A stretch of DNA of 64,000 bases from DATBJJ01 sp963750915 (GTDB lineage: Bacteria; Acidobacteriota; Vicinamibacteria; Vicinamibacterales; 2-12-FULL-66-21): NCBI GenBank assembly GCA_963750915.1, contig CAVVSF010000012.1:351877-415876 (forward strand). Direction: 5' to 3'. Of this stretch, positions 47,281-56,666 are shown one piece after another. The notes under the pieces are model-generated. The model was not told the DNA's origin, did no database searches, and was given only the letters and a program-made list of their open reading frames with translations. Numbering within the stretch: the stretch's first letter is position 1; each line of letters opens with the position of its first letter. The position numbers and the translations under genes are program-made.

Positions 47281-47307
47281 GGACGCCTGAGGAGGAGATG
47301 TAGCCCG

Positions 47308-49155
47308 ATGCAGCCCGACGATCGCGAGCGGAAGCCGCTTCGCCTCTGGCCGGGCATTGCCTTCGCGGCGCTGCTCGTATGCTTCCATCTCGCCGTTCCG
47401 TTGCTCGGTCCGGCAGGGCCGCCTCTCAGGTTTCTCGGAGGACTCGCTGGTGGGCTGCTGATCCTCCTGTGGTGGCTGTTCTTCAGCCGCGCGCCGTGGT
47501 CCGAGCGGATTGGCGCGATCGCCCTGATGGCTGTCGCGACGCTGGTGACGTCCCGATTCCTCCACATTTCGCTTGGGGACCCGGGGAAGGGACCGCTGTT
47601 TCCGATCCTCGCAATCCCGGCCACGAGTGTTGCGCTCGTCGCCTGGGCTGTCGCCACCGCGCGGCTTTCTGACCGCGTTCGCCGGGCATCGCTCGTCGCG
47701 ACGATTGTGGCCGCCAGTTCTGCCTGGATGCTGCTGCGCATCGGCGGCTTCACCGGCGACGGCGGGTTGGAGCTTCACTGGCGATGGACGCCGAGTCCGG
47801 AATACCGGCTGCAGGAACTTGCAGCCAGACCGGGGACGCCGGCACCCGCGCCGACAAAGCCCGACGCGCCCGCTCCCGCGTCAGAACCGACGTCGGCGCC
47901 GGTGGATCGGCCCGCGGTCGAGGCTCGTCCAGCGACTGCTGCCACACGCGAGCCGACATCCGCGGCGGTCCCAGAGGAGCCGGATGTCACGCTGGCCGAA
48001 TGGCCCGGCTTTCGCGGGCCTGCCCGGGACGGCGTCGTCCGCGCCGTGACGATCGCAACCAACTGGGAAGCGTCGCCGCCGGTAGAGATGTGGCGTCGGC
48101 CGGTCGGCCCCGGCTGGTCGTCCTTTGCGGTCCACGGCGATCGGCTCTATACACAGGAACAGCGCGGCGACGAGGAGGTCGTTGCGTCCTACAACCTGCG
48201 CACCGGCGACCCGATCTGGCAGCATCGCGACGCCGCGCGGTACTGGGAGACGGTCGGCGGAGCCGGTCCGCGCGGGACGCCGACGCTGAGCAACGGCCGC
48301 GTCTACACGTTCGGTGCGACGGGAATCCTGAACGCTCTCGACGCCCGGAGTGGAGCGGTCGTGTGGTCGCGCAACCCCGTCGCTGATACGGGCGCGGAGG
48401 ATCCCGGCTGGGGGTTCACCAGTTCGCCGCTCGTGGTCGACGATATCGTCATCGTGGCTGCATCCGGCCGGCTGGCAGGCTACGCCGCCGCGACGGGAGA
48501 GCGCCGGTGGATGGGGCCGGAGGGCGGCGCCGGGTACAGCTCGCCGCATCTGATGACGATCGAGGGCGTGCCGCAAGTCGTGCTCATGAGAGGAGCGCGC
48601 ACCACGAGCGTTTCGCCGGCAGATGGAACGATGCTGTGGGAGCACAGATGGGTGCCAAACGCCAGCATCCTGCAGCCGGCGCGAACGTCGAATGGCGACA
48701 TCCTGATCGCCGCCGGCGACGCGATGGCCGGAATCGGCATGCGCCGGATCGCCGTCAAGCGCGAAGCCGGCTCGTGGACGACCGAAGAACGCTGGACGTC
48801 GCGCAGCCTGAAGCCCTTTTACAACGACTTCGTCGTCCACGAGGGCCATGCCTTCGGCTTCGACGGCAGCATCCTCGCGTGCATCGACCTCGCGGACGGC
48901 GCGCGCAAGTGGAAAGGCGGCCGCTACGGCCATGGGCAGATGATCCTGCTGCCGGACCAGGACCTGCTGCTGGTGGTGTCGGAAGAGGGTGAGCTGGCGC
49001 TGGTGAGCGCAACCCCCGATCGGTTCACGGAAGTCGCACGGTTCAAGGCCATCGAGGGCAAGACCTGGAATCACCCGGTACTGGTTGGCGACGTCCTGCT
49101 GGTGCGCAACGGCGAGGAGATGGCCGCGTTCCGGCTGTCTCGCGTGAGCCAGTGA
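47308..49155 (+). CDS. Membrane-anchored PQQ-type beta-propeller protein
   Basis: 615 residues. Four or so N-terminal membrane helices (residues 10-150) are followed by an Ala/Pro-rich linker (about 175-225), then a PQQ/quinoprotein-like propeller: WPGFRGPARDGVV, SYNLRTGDPIWQHRDAARYW, LNALDARSGAVVWSRNPVAD, LAGYAAATGERRWMGPEGG. PQQ-like repeats of this sort (LDA-x-T/S-G-x-x-x-W) can be structural with no cofactor; no dehydrogenase catalytic motif was seen. GGAGGAG lies 10 bases before the ATG, and a repeat cluster suggests repressor control. Confidence 0.85.
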   Translation: MQPDDRERKPLRLWPGIAFAALLVCFHLAVPLLGPAGPPLRFLGGLAGGLLILLWWLFFSRAPWSERIGAIALMAVATLVTSRFLHISLGDPGKGPLFPILAIPATSVALVAWAVATARLSDRVRRASLVATIVAASSAWMLLRIGGFTGDGGLELHWRWTPSPEYRLQELAARPGTPAPAPTKPDAPAPASEPTSAPVDRPAVEARPATAATREPTSAAVPEEPDVTLAEWPGFRGPARDGVVRAVTIATNWEASPPVEMWRRPVGPGWSSFAVHGDRLYTQEQRGDEEVVASYNLRTGDPIWQHRDAARYWETVGGAGPRGTPTLSNGRVYTFGATGILNALDARSGAVVWSRNPVADTGAEDPGWGFTSSPLVVDDIVIVAASGRLAGYAAATGERRWMGPEGGAGYSSPHLMTIEGVPQVVLMRGARTTSVSPADGTMLWEHRWVPNASILQPARTSNGDILIAAGDAMAGIGMRRIAVKREAGSWTTEERWTSRSLKPFYNDFVVHEGHAFGFDGSILACIDLADGARKWKGGRYGHGQMILLPDQDLLLVVSEEGELALVSATPDRFTEVARFKAIEGKTWNHPVLVGDVLLVRNGEEMAAFRLSRVSQ

Positions 49156-49250
49156 CGTGCAAGGTGCGTGACGCTTTTCGTGCGCTAGCTAGGGATCTGC
49201 ATCGTGGAGCCGGTCTTCACTCCCGGACCGCCGCCGCCAGCCAACCGACG

Positions 49251-51077
49251 CTACGCAATTCTGAAGTAGGTGTTGTACCGCTCGGTGTCGACCGTGAAGT
49301 ACGGCACGAACACCAGGTCGCGTCCCGCGACCGCGGCGCGGTAGGCCGGTCCCGATGCGGAGAGCGGCGACAGCGAACCGGGCAGGCTGATGGCCTGCTC
49401 GCCAATGCCGTCCCAGGGGTTGAGGCCGACATACATGATCGCGCCGCGCATCAGTGCCGCGAGGTTCGGGTTCTCGGCGTCGATGGACAGCGTGCGTAGT
49501 GGCTGCGGCACGACCAGCTCGATCGTATCGCCAGCCTTCCAACTGCTCCTCACCGTGGCGAGCTCACCAGGCGCGACGTTCTGGGTCTTGCCGTTGACAC
49601 GCAGCGTCGCGCCGTTCGCCCACGCCGGGATGCGCAGCTTCACCGCAAAACGGCCATCGCCGGGCTCTCGCACGGTCAAGCGCACGGTGTTCGCCGCCGG
49701 ATAGTCGGTGTCCTGAACGATCGCGACGGCGCCGCCCGCACGGTTCCAGGTCACTTCCGAGGCAACGAACAGATTGACCAGCAGCGCGTCATCGTCGTGG
49801 AAGTACGCGTTCAGGACGTAGTCGGCGACGCCCTGAACCAGGGTGCCGGAACAGCAGGGCCACTTACGGTGGTAGTACCGCTTCTCCGCGCCGGCGCCGT
49901 AATCGGAATAGTACGGATAGTCGCCGTCGCTGTTCGGCAGCCGCGTCGCCAGCATGGTGTTGTAAAGCGTGCGTTCCAGCCCGTCGCCGTACTCGGGACG
50001 GCCGGTCAGGCGGATCAGGTATCGCGCCAGCTTCATGTCGGCAAAGCTGCCGCAGGGCGTCTCGAAATGGGCCTTGGAGCTCTTCAAGCTCTCGGCGAGC
50101 TTGCCCTGCCCCAGGTGGACGAACTGCTCTTCCGGCGCCCACCCTCCGGACGCGAAGCGTTGCGGCTCGAGGAACCGCCAGGCGTTGGTCAGCGCCTTCA
50201 GGTACTTCGGGTCGCCGAGATTGAGATAGGCCTGCGCGCCGGAACTGAGAGCGATGGTGTGGCTGTAGGCGTGCTTCTCCGGCAGGACGTCGACGCCGGC
50301 AGCGAGCGGGTCGAACCACTCCTTGTCGAGCAGGTAGTGCACCGCCAGCTTGCGATACTTGTCGTCGCCGGTGATGTTCGCGACGTGGAAGAGGTTCTCC
50401 GAGATGACGTAGGTCTCGTCGTAAGGCGGATCCTTCTTTCCGATGCGGTCTCGCGACACGGGAGAGATGTACGGCAGGCACTTGTCGATCGTGACCGGCA
50501 GCAGGCGCTTCGCTTCCTCGACGCCGCTGAGTTGAAAAGCATCGACGAGCCCGACGACGTACTTGTCCATGACGTAGGCGGCCCACTGCGCCTGCGCGTT
50601 TGGCCCGGCGTACGGACTCTCGGCGCGCCGGATGAACTCGCCGAAGCCGGAGACCAGCCGCGCCACTTTGTCGTGCGCCGCCCTGTCGCCCGTCGCCGCG
50701 CCGAGCCTGGCCAGTCCGGATATGTATTGGCCGAGCGTCAGGCCGGGCACGAAGCCGTTCGTGTCGTACCAGCCGCCCATGTCGGGGCCCGGCGCCGGCA
50801 ACCCGGCGCGCTCGCGAAACACCTTGAGCAGGCGGTCGTTGTCGAGAGCGAGAAAATGCGCGTGGATGCGATCGAAGTGCTGCTTGATGGGGCCGCCTGT
50901 CAACCGCACCGCCCCGTACGGGAACTCCCTCATGACTTCGCGGCTGCGACGAGACTCCTGGCCGGAAGCGAGGGCGCCCGAGAAGCCCGAGAGGGTCGTT
51001 CCTGCAGCGGCACAGGCCGTGGCTTGCACGAACTCACGTCGTGAGATCGCCTTCAGCCCCTCGCATCTGTGGATCAT
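49251..51077 (-). CDS. Glycoside hydrolase family 127-like protein (beta-L-arabinofuranosidase type), Tat-exported
   Basis: 608 residues from ATG at 51077; a TTG 12 codons earlier is the alternative. The N-terminus has a Tat signal (SRREFVQATACAAAG). The catalytic (alpha/alpha)6 barrel shows TGGPIKQHFDRIHAHFLALD, HAYSHTIALSSGAQAYLNLG, ETPCGSFADMKLARYLIRLT and the cysteine pair WPCCSGTLVQG, which in GH127 binds zinc with Glu and Cys nucleophile. A C-terminal beta domain follows (VKLRIPAWANGATLRVNG). Probably releases L-arabinofuranose from plant-derived material in the periplasm. No sugar transporter is nearby. Confidence 0.87.
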   Translation of the reverse strand: MIHRCEGLKAISRREFVQATACAAAGTTLSGFSGALASGQESRRSREVMREFPYGAVRLTGGPIKQHFDRIHAHFLALDNDRLLKVFRERAGLPAPGPDMGGWYDTNGFVPGLTLGQYISGLARLGAATGDRAAHDKVARLVSGFGEFIRRAESPYAGPNAQAQWAAYVMDKYVVGLVDAFQLSGVEEAKRLLPVTIDKCLPYISPVSRDRIGKKDPPYDETYVISENLFHVANITGDDKYRKLAVHYLLDKEWFDPLAAGVDVLPEKHAYSHTIALSSGAQAYLNLGDPKYLKALTNAWRFLEPQRFASGGWAPEEQFVHLGQGKLAESLKSSKAHFETPCGSFADMKLARYLIRLTGRPEYGDGLERTLYNTMLATRLPNSDGDYPYYSDYGAGAEKRYYHRKWPCCSGTLVQGVADYVLNAYFHDDDALLVNLFVASEVTWNRAGGAVAIVQDTDYPAANTVRLTVREPGDGRFAVKLRIPAWANGATLRVNGKTQNVAPGELATVRSSWKAGDTIELVVPQPLRTLSIDAENPNLAALMRGAIMYVGLNPWDGIGEQAISLPGSLSPLSASGPAYRAAVAGRDLVFVPYFTVDTERYNTYFRIA

Positions 51078-51703
51078 GTCGGCGTTCCTACTGTCCCTGG
51101 CCTGGTCGTCCAAGCGAACGTTGTTGCGATTGATTTGTGCGCGACCACGTGCGGTCAGGATAACGCCGAACGGTCCGTCCTCGCAGCGCTACCCCTCAGA
51201 CCCGTCGCGCCTGCGGTCACGCGCCCTCCCATCGCGGTGTTCTGATCGCCGCGGCGAAGTTGGCTGGCCAGCCTTGCCAAGGCTTCGTCCCTACATAGTC
51301 GAAGCACCGGACGCGCTCGCGCGGGTGCGCCGCGTCGGGCCGGGGCGGCGTGTGAGCGACGTGACAGCGCAGGCGAAAAACGGGCCCGCAGCGGGTCCCA
51401 TCGGCGGCGGCGCTGATTCGTCTCCGGCGGTCGAGCCGCCTCGTGGCCGAACCGATGCTTTACCGGTGTGCGGCAAACCCCAAGCCGCCGCCGCATCGTG
51501 AGGTACGCCGCGGAGGGTCCGTTTTCCACGGCGCGAAGTCGGCGCCCCGGTCCGACGTGGCGTGCCCGCGTTCTCGCGTCCCACGCAATGCGCGAAATGA
51601 AGACGCGGCCAAGGAATCTAAAGGAAGACAGTTGCTGAAGAGAACCAGCGCGTCAGAAGGGACTGCAACGCGCCTGCGGCGGAGGGAGGCGGACGAACGG
51701 GCG
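51078..51703. other. Gap of about 630 bases with overlapping palindromes
   Basis: No frame has plausible protein features; the long apparent frames here are GC-rich shadows. Two overlapping palindromes lie at 51262-51273 (GGCTGGCCAGCC) and 51271-51283 (GCCTTG-C-CAAGGC), which may belong to a dispersed repeat. The gap may also contain the promoter of the GH127 gene. Confidence 0.4.
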
Positions 51704-51958
51704 CTACTCGGTTTTCTTCCTGACAGCGGCAGCGCCCTGCGCCTCGATCTCCGCGAGGCGTTGAAGCGCCTTCTCGCGGAGAGCAATCGCATCTTTGGCG
51801 ATGTCGGCCTCGCCCGCCCGCTCGACGCGGGGCACGCGCCGGTCGAGGGCCGCGATCAGCTCCTGCAGCTCACGCGCGAGATCGCTCGGCGCTACCGCCA
51901 AGGCTGCTCTCCGCGGGGCCGGGCGTCGCGGCGGGAGACGTTCCAGACTTCGCCGCAC
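51704..51958 (-). CDS. Small helical protein, unknown function
   Basis: 84 codons at most; the convincing portion is LARELQELIAALDRRVPRVE through ALREKALQRLAEIEAQ, two amphipathic helices. The Arg/Pro-rich first 20 residues may be untranslated, the true start perhaps being a TTG near 51904. It overlaps the zinc-ribbon gene and seems to be the third member of a small operon. Confidence 0.5.
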   Translation of the reverse strand: MRRSLERLPPRRPAPRRAALAVAPSDLARELQELIAALDRRVPRVERAGEADIAKDAIALREKALQRLAEIEAQGAAAVRKKTE

Positions 51959-52116
51959 TTCCCGCAGCGCCAGTAGCTACTGACATCAGGGGTCTTGGCC
52001 GTCGTCGAGATCGACGCCGACCGGCAGGCGGGACAGGTAGACGGAGTCTCGACCACGGCGACGGGTCGAGAGCCGGCGTCAGGACGTGGGTCGAACGGGC
52101 GCACCGGCCTCTCCAT
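51892..52116 (-). CDS. Small zinc-ribbon protein
   Basis: 74 residues. Two Cys-x2-Cys knuckles: CPACRSASISTTAKTPDVSS then YWRCGKCGEVWNVSRRD. The pattern is a treble-clef or ribbon like those in TFIIS/RPB9-type and Zn-binding proteins. Its 5' end overlaps the omega-like gene by 38 bases, suggesting joint translation. A GTG at codon 20 is an alternative start. A transcription-related role is inferred from the neighbour only. Confidence 0.62.
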   Translation of the reverse strand: MERPVRPFDPRPDAGSRPVAVVETPSTCPACRSASISTTAKTPDVSSYWRCGKCGEVWNVSRRDARPRGEQPWR

Positions 52117-52291
52117 TCACCTGCCGCACGATCTTGCCCTCGGCGACTTCCATCTGCGCCGTGACTGCGGTCTTCTCGGCGCGCGGCACGCGAGGCGCGC
52201 AGCCGCGAGCGAGCTGCAGGGCGCGAAGACCGGCCAGTACCGCAAACTCGAACGCGGCGAGCTCAGTGGGACGCTGTACCACGCGAACCAT
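52079..52291 (-). CDS. RNA polymerase omega subunit-like protein
   Basis: 70 residues. LAAFEFAVLAGLRALQLARG then APRVPRAEKTAVTAQMEVAEGKI aligns along its length with the omega (RpoZ) core, in which the Arg-Ala-x-Gln helix is followed by a Thr/Ala-rich helix and E-I/V-x-E-G. Omega helps assemble and stabilise RNA polymerase. Whether this is the only rpoZ or a paralogue cannot be told from the window; it is not next to gmk, its usual neighbour. A GTG three codons in has better Shine-Dalgarno spacing (AAAGG) and may be the true start. Confidence 0.65.
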   Translation of the reverse strand: MVRVVQRPTELAAFEFAVLAGLRALQLARGCAPRVPRAEKTAVTAQMEVAEGKIVRQVNGEAGAPVRPTS

Positions 52292-52492
52292 CCTTTCGTG
52301 ATGGGTTATGACGCTGCGGCAGGTGTCCGGCGCGTGTCGTAGTGACGCTGGAAAGCAGGCCAGGACTCGGTTGCGATGCAACCCTCACAGCAAAGGCTTT
52401 GGTGAGGGCTTGGCCTGGTTGGCCTAGGGCTCAGAAAAGCAGGAACCTTGAGTATACGCCCGTCGGGGACCCAGCCCTAGCGTTTCTTCGGC

Positions 52493-54487
52493 TCACCTCG
52501 TGATGCGGATGGCCGCCACGAACGGGTGTTCGTCGCGGCCCTCGACGCCGACCTCGATGACGTAGTCGCCGGCGCTGAGCGGTGCCAGGGTGAGGTCGGC
52601 GCTCACCCATCGCTGCCCCGTCGCCTCGTCGAGGCGTGCCGAGACCGTCACCGGCACCTGCAGGCGCTGGCCGGCGCGATCGAGGAGGCGCCCTTCGCCA
52701 GGCTTCTCGCCGTCGCCGAGCGGCGCCTCGAGCCGGAGCCGTTCGGTCCTGCTGAAGCGGGCGTCTCCTGCCGGCATCAGCCTGTTGCCGGTGGTCGGCC
52801 CGCGGCGGAACAGGAGCAGCCGGCCGGCCGCGTCGCTGAGGTCCAGGCGCAGCGTGTCTGTGAGCGGCGGCGCCACGCCGTCGCTCGACGTCAGGCGCGC
52901 GCGAACCTCGATCGTTCCTGCTTCTGGAACGGGCGCGTCGAGCTGCACCAGGAACGTCCGTTCGCCGGGCTTGAGCGTCACGTTCGCCCGCGCCGACACG
53001 CCGGCGCCGACCGCCTCCACCATGGCGGACGCGCCGCGCGTGAACTCGTCGGGCGGTCCCGGGGCCGGCGACAGTTCGCCCGCGACCCAGATCGCTCCGC
53101 CCGGCCCGCGCCTCACCACGGCGTTGACCGCGAATCTCGAGTCGGGCCTGATCTCGGCGAGCGTCGCGACGGCTCGAGCCGCCAGCGCCGCTCCATGCGC
53201 CTCCGGAGCTGCCGTCGCCGGCGCATCGCGCCGCGCCAGCGTCACTTCCTCGACGGTCGGCGCGCGATAGCCACGCCGGGCGCGAACGCTCACGCCCGGC
53301 CGTTTCACTTTGACGGTGATCGAGCGATACCGTCCGTCCGGCTTCGGGTTCGTCGTGTAGTAGCCGAGCAGGTAGTACGAGGACTGGTCGTCGGCAATCC
53401 GGCGCCAGGCTTTGTTGAAATCGTTGCTGTTCAGGAGCGCCAGGCCGTCGGTGTTGTCGGCCAGGGTCCGCATGGCGTTGCTGCGGTCCGGCCGCGACAC
53501 CTGGAGTCCGCCGGGGTCGATCATGTAGAAGCTGGCGTTGCCCAGGTTCGCGTCGTCGATGAGATCCCTCAGCAGCCGGTCGTTGTCGATCGCGGCCAGC
53601 TTGGTCCGGTCGGCATCGCACTCGGTTTTCGACACGTTGACGGTGTTGTTCGGGTTCTCGGTCGTCAATTGCCCAGTCGGTCCGACGCGGGGCTTGTTCA
53701 GGAGCGCCGTTTCCTTGATCTCCAGCATCGTCGGGTCGGGCTGATAGAGCCGCCAGCCCTGCGTGACCGTGACGATCGCCTTCCGCTCCTCGCGGATCGT
53801 CGGCAACCAGCGCACGACGTCCTGCAGCGCTTCGAGCGTCATTCGCTCGCGGCGACGCTCCGTCATCTTGCCCGCGAGATCGCCGTACTTTATCGGCGGG
53901 TAGCACAGTTCGTACTGGATCGATCGCGCGTCGAGCTCCGGCAGCTGGCGGCGGTGCCGGCCCCAGTCGAAGTTGTCCTTCAGCTGCCGCTCGATCGCTT
54001 CCGTCCGGCGCATGAACGTGAGGTTCGCAACGCTCATCTCCGGCGTCATCACCGCGACCAGATCCTCGTCGGCGAGCTCCTGGCGCAGGAAGCGCGTCAG
54101 CGGCTCGTTCATCTGCACCGCGTTGGTCTGATCGACGTGCGTCGTATCGAGAAAGATCAGGAACAGGCGGTTGCGGCCGTCGCGGATCGCGGCCAGCATG
54201 TCGCGGGTGTTGTTGGGATCCACACGCGCCGTCTGCGGCCCCCTGGTCGGCACGATGTGCTCGAAACTCTCGACGCGCTGGAGCACGTCGTTCTCGAAGA
54301 CCTCGAAGTCGTCGGCGGTCAGGCCGTCGACGATGGCGCCGTTCAAGGTCGGGTAAACGTCGACACGAACGAGGCTCGTGCCGACACGAATCGGTTGCTG
54401 CGCGGAGGCCGGTCCCCAGGTCGCGGCGACCACGGTTCCCAGCGCCGCCACGGTGGCAGCGGCGAGGTAGCGAACGCTTGTGCGCAT
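52493..54487 (-). CDS. Secreted VWA-domain protein (acidobacterial VWFA-related type), copy 1
   Basis: 664 residues with a signal peptide (YLAAATVAALGTVVAATWGP, cleavage near SAQ-Q). IRVGTSLVRVDVYPTLNGAI and LTADDFEVFENDVLQRVESF begin the family-specific N-terminal strand region; the VWA fold follows with RNRLFLIFLDTTHVD in place of the usual DxSxS metal site, then KAIVTVTQGWRLY and SSYYLLGYYTTNPKPDGRYR. The C-terminal 250 residues form beta-domains with VQLDAPVPEAG. It is a tandem paralogue of the next gene, 4 bases apart. No function is established for the family. Confidence 0.85.
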   Translation of the reverse strand: MRTSVRYLAAATVAALGTVVAATWGPASAQQPIRVGTSLVRVDVYPTLNGAIVDGLTADDFEVFENDVLQRVESFEHIVPTRGPQTARVDPNNTRDMLAAIRDGRNRLFLIFLDTTHVDQTNAVQMNEPLTRFLRQELADEDLVAVMTPEMSVANLTFMRRTEAIERQLKDNFDWGRHRRQLPELDARSIQYELCYPPIKYGDLAGKMTERRRERMTLEALQDVVRWLPTIREERKAIVTVTQGWRLYQPDPTMLEIKETALLNKPRVGPTGQLTTENPNNTVNVSKTECDADRTKLAAIDNDRLLRDLIDDANLGNASFYMIDPGGLQVSRPDRSNAMRTLADNTDGLALLNSNDFNKAWRRIADDQSSYYLLGYYTTNPKPDGRYRSITVKVKRPGVSVRARRGYRAPTVEEVTLARRDAPATAAPEAHGAALAARAVATLAEIRPDSRFAVNAVVRRGPGGAIWVAGELSPAPGPPDEFTRGASAMVEAVGAGVSARANVTLKPGERTFLVQLDAPVPEAGTIEVRARLTSSDGVAPPLTDTLRLDLSDAAGRLLLFRRGPTTGNRLMPAGDARFSRTERLRLEAPLGDGEKPGEGRLLDRAGQRLQVPVTVSARLDEATGQRWVSADLTLAPLSAGDYVIEVGVEGRDEHPFVAAIRITR

Positions 54488-54491
54488 CGCG

Positions 54492-56616
54492 CTACCTCGT
54501 GACGCGGACGGGGACGAGCGTGCGTTGCTCCGATGCGCCCTGCACCACCAGCTCGACGAGGTAGTCGGAGGGCGCCAGCGGCGCGAGCGAGACGTCGGCC
54601 GTCAGCCAGCGCTGGTTCGTCTCGGCGTCGGCGCGTTCGCCGACGGTGACGGGAACCTGCAGCGGCTGGCCGGCACGGTCGAGGAGCCGGCCCGAGCCAG
54701 GCTTCACGCTCGCGTCGATCGGTACTTCGATACGCAGGCGCTCGGTGCGGCTGACCGCGAACGTCGGCGCCGGGACGAGGCGATTTCCCGTCGACGGTCC
54801 ACGGCGGAAGAGCAAGGGTTCGCCGGACGTCTTCGGATTCAGGCGGAGGTTGTCAGTGACCGGCAACGCCCCGCCCGTCGGCGTGATTCGCGCGCGGACG
54901 TCGATCTCGCCCGCGGGCGCCGCGGTCAGCGGGATCGAGATCAGGAAGGTTCGTTCGCCAGGTTTGAGCGCGAGCTTCGTCTGCGCGCCGCCCGTGACGT
55001 CAATCGTGCCGGAGGCGCCCTGCGCGAACTCATCCGGCCGCCCCGCGACCGCCGGCCGCAGTTCTCCCGCCACCCACACCGTCGTCGGCGTGGACAGAAT
55101 CGCATGGACCTTGAGCTGGGCGTCCGGTCGGACGCGGCTGAGACGTTCGAGCGCGGCGGTCGCGGCACGCGTTGTCTCCGGCACGGGCGCGCTCGCCGCG
55201 GTGCGCGCCTTGTCGACATCCTCGCGGACGGCGGCGCGATACCCGCGCCTCGCGCGGACGTCGACGCCGGGCCGCTTGACCCGCACCTTCAGCGAGCGAA
55301 ACCTGCCATCGAGCTTCGAGTTCGTCGAGTTGTAGCCGAGCAGATAGTAGGAAGTGAGGTCGTCGGAGATCCGCCGCAGGCCGCGATCGAGGTCGTTGCT
55401 GTTGACCACCGCGACACCGTCGGTGTTCTCGGCGAGCGTCCTCATCACCTCGATGCGCGACTCGAGGTTTCGGATGTCGATCGATACCGGCGGTGGCGCG
55501 TCAGGACCGATCGGGCTGTCGAAGACCGCCAGGCCGCGAGGGTCGATCGGATAGAAGCTGGCGTTGCCGAAGTTCGCCTCGTCCATCAGGTCGATCATCG
55601 CCCGCTTGTTGTCGAGCATCGAGAGCATCAGGCGATCGCTGTCGCATTCGCTCTTGTTCAGCGCGCCGGATGACAGCCGCCGGGGGTCGCGGTTGGTCAG
55701 CGTGCCATTCGGACCGACGCCAACAGGGTCGACGCCCGGCACCGGCTCCTTGTAGCCGGTTACCGGATCTTCGCGAAGCTTCGTGATCGCACGATTCTCG
55801 CCGTACAGCATCCAGCCTTCGGTCACCGTCAGGATCGCCTTGCGCTCTTCGCGCAGCGTTCGCAGGTAGCGCACCAGATCCTCGAAGGCATCCAGCGTCG
55901 CCCGCTCGCGCTTCCGGTGAATCATCTCTTTGGCCAGCGCCGACACGTCGCTGCGCTCGCCGCTGAGCGGCGGATAGCACGCGATGTACGCCTGTTCACG
56001 CTCGTCGTACTCGTTCGTGAATCGCGTGCCCCAGGCCCAGTTCGTCCGGAGGTTGCTCTCGATCACCTGGGTCTTGCGGCCGAAGGCGATCTGGCTGGCC
56101 GACATCGCCGGCGTCATCACCCCGACGAGGTCGTCGGGGCCGAGGATGCGGTCGATCAACCGGATCAGGGGCTCGTTGATCGCGTGCGCGCTCGAGAGCG
56201 TGACGTGCGGCGTGTCGAGGAAGATGACGAACACGCGGTTCCGCGGATTGGACAGCGCCTGCTGCACCGCGCGCTGCGAGCCCGGGTCGACGCGCTCCTC
56301 CTGCGGACCGGCCGGCCGGACAACGATGTGCTCGAAGGTCTCGATCGCCTGCGGTACGTTGTCTTCGAGAACCTCGAAATCGGCGGCGGTCAGGTCGAGC
56401 ACCGCCTTGCCGTCCTTCATCGGGTAGGCATCGACGCGGACGAAGCTGGCGTCGACGCGAAACCGCGGTGGTGGTTGCGCCGGATCCTCGGGGTGGCGGC
56501 GGCTGCGGTGGCGGCGGCGACTGCGCGGACTGCGCCGCCACGAGCGCGGTCACCACGACGATGAACGCAGCCACGGGGGAGACGACGGCAACGAAACGAC
56601 GGCGGATGTTTCGCAC
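54492..56616 (-). CDS. Secreted VWA-domain protein, copy 2, with a one-base frameshift near the signal peptide
   Basis: Starts at GTG 56616 with a signal peptide (FVAVVSPVAAFIVVVTALVA) followed by a Pro-rich stretch. At CCACCCCGAGG (about 56488-56495) the frame changes, and the family sequence FRVDASFVRVDAYPMKDGKA continues, then NRVFVIFLDTPHVTLSSAHA and SYYLLGYNSTNSKLDGRFRS to the end. The span of 2125 bases is 1 modulo 3. About 707 residues after correction. Its order of domains matches copy 1 throughout, so the pair arose by duplication; the inserts between the VWA strands differ most. Confidence 0.85.
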
Positions 56617-56666
56617 GCGGCACCGTTTCTGGCGGCAGGCAGGCGCTCAGATATGGCTGCCAGAGT

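Noticed and set aside
51155..51529. Minus-strand 124-codon frame upstream of the GH127 gene
   Set aside because: Arg/Ala-rich composition without any domain pattern and no Shine-Dalgarno; includes the palindromic repeats at 51262-51283.
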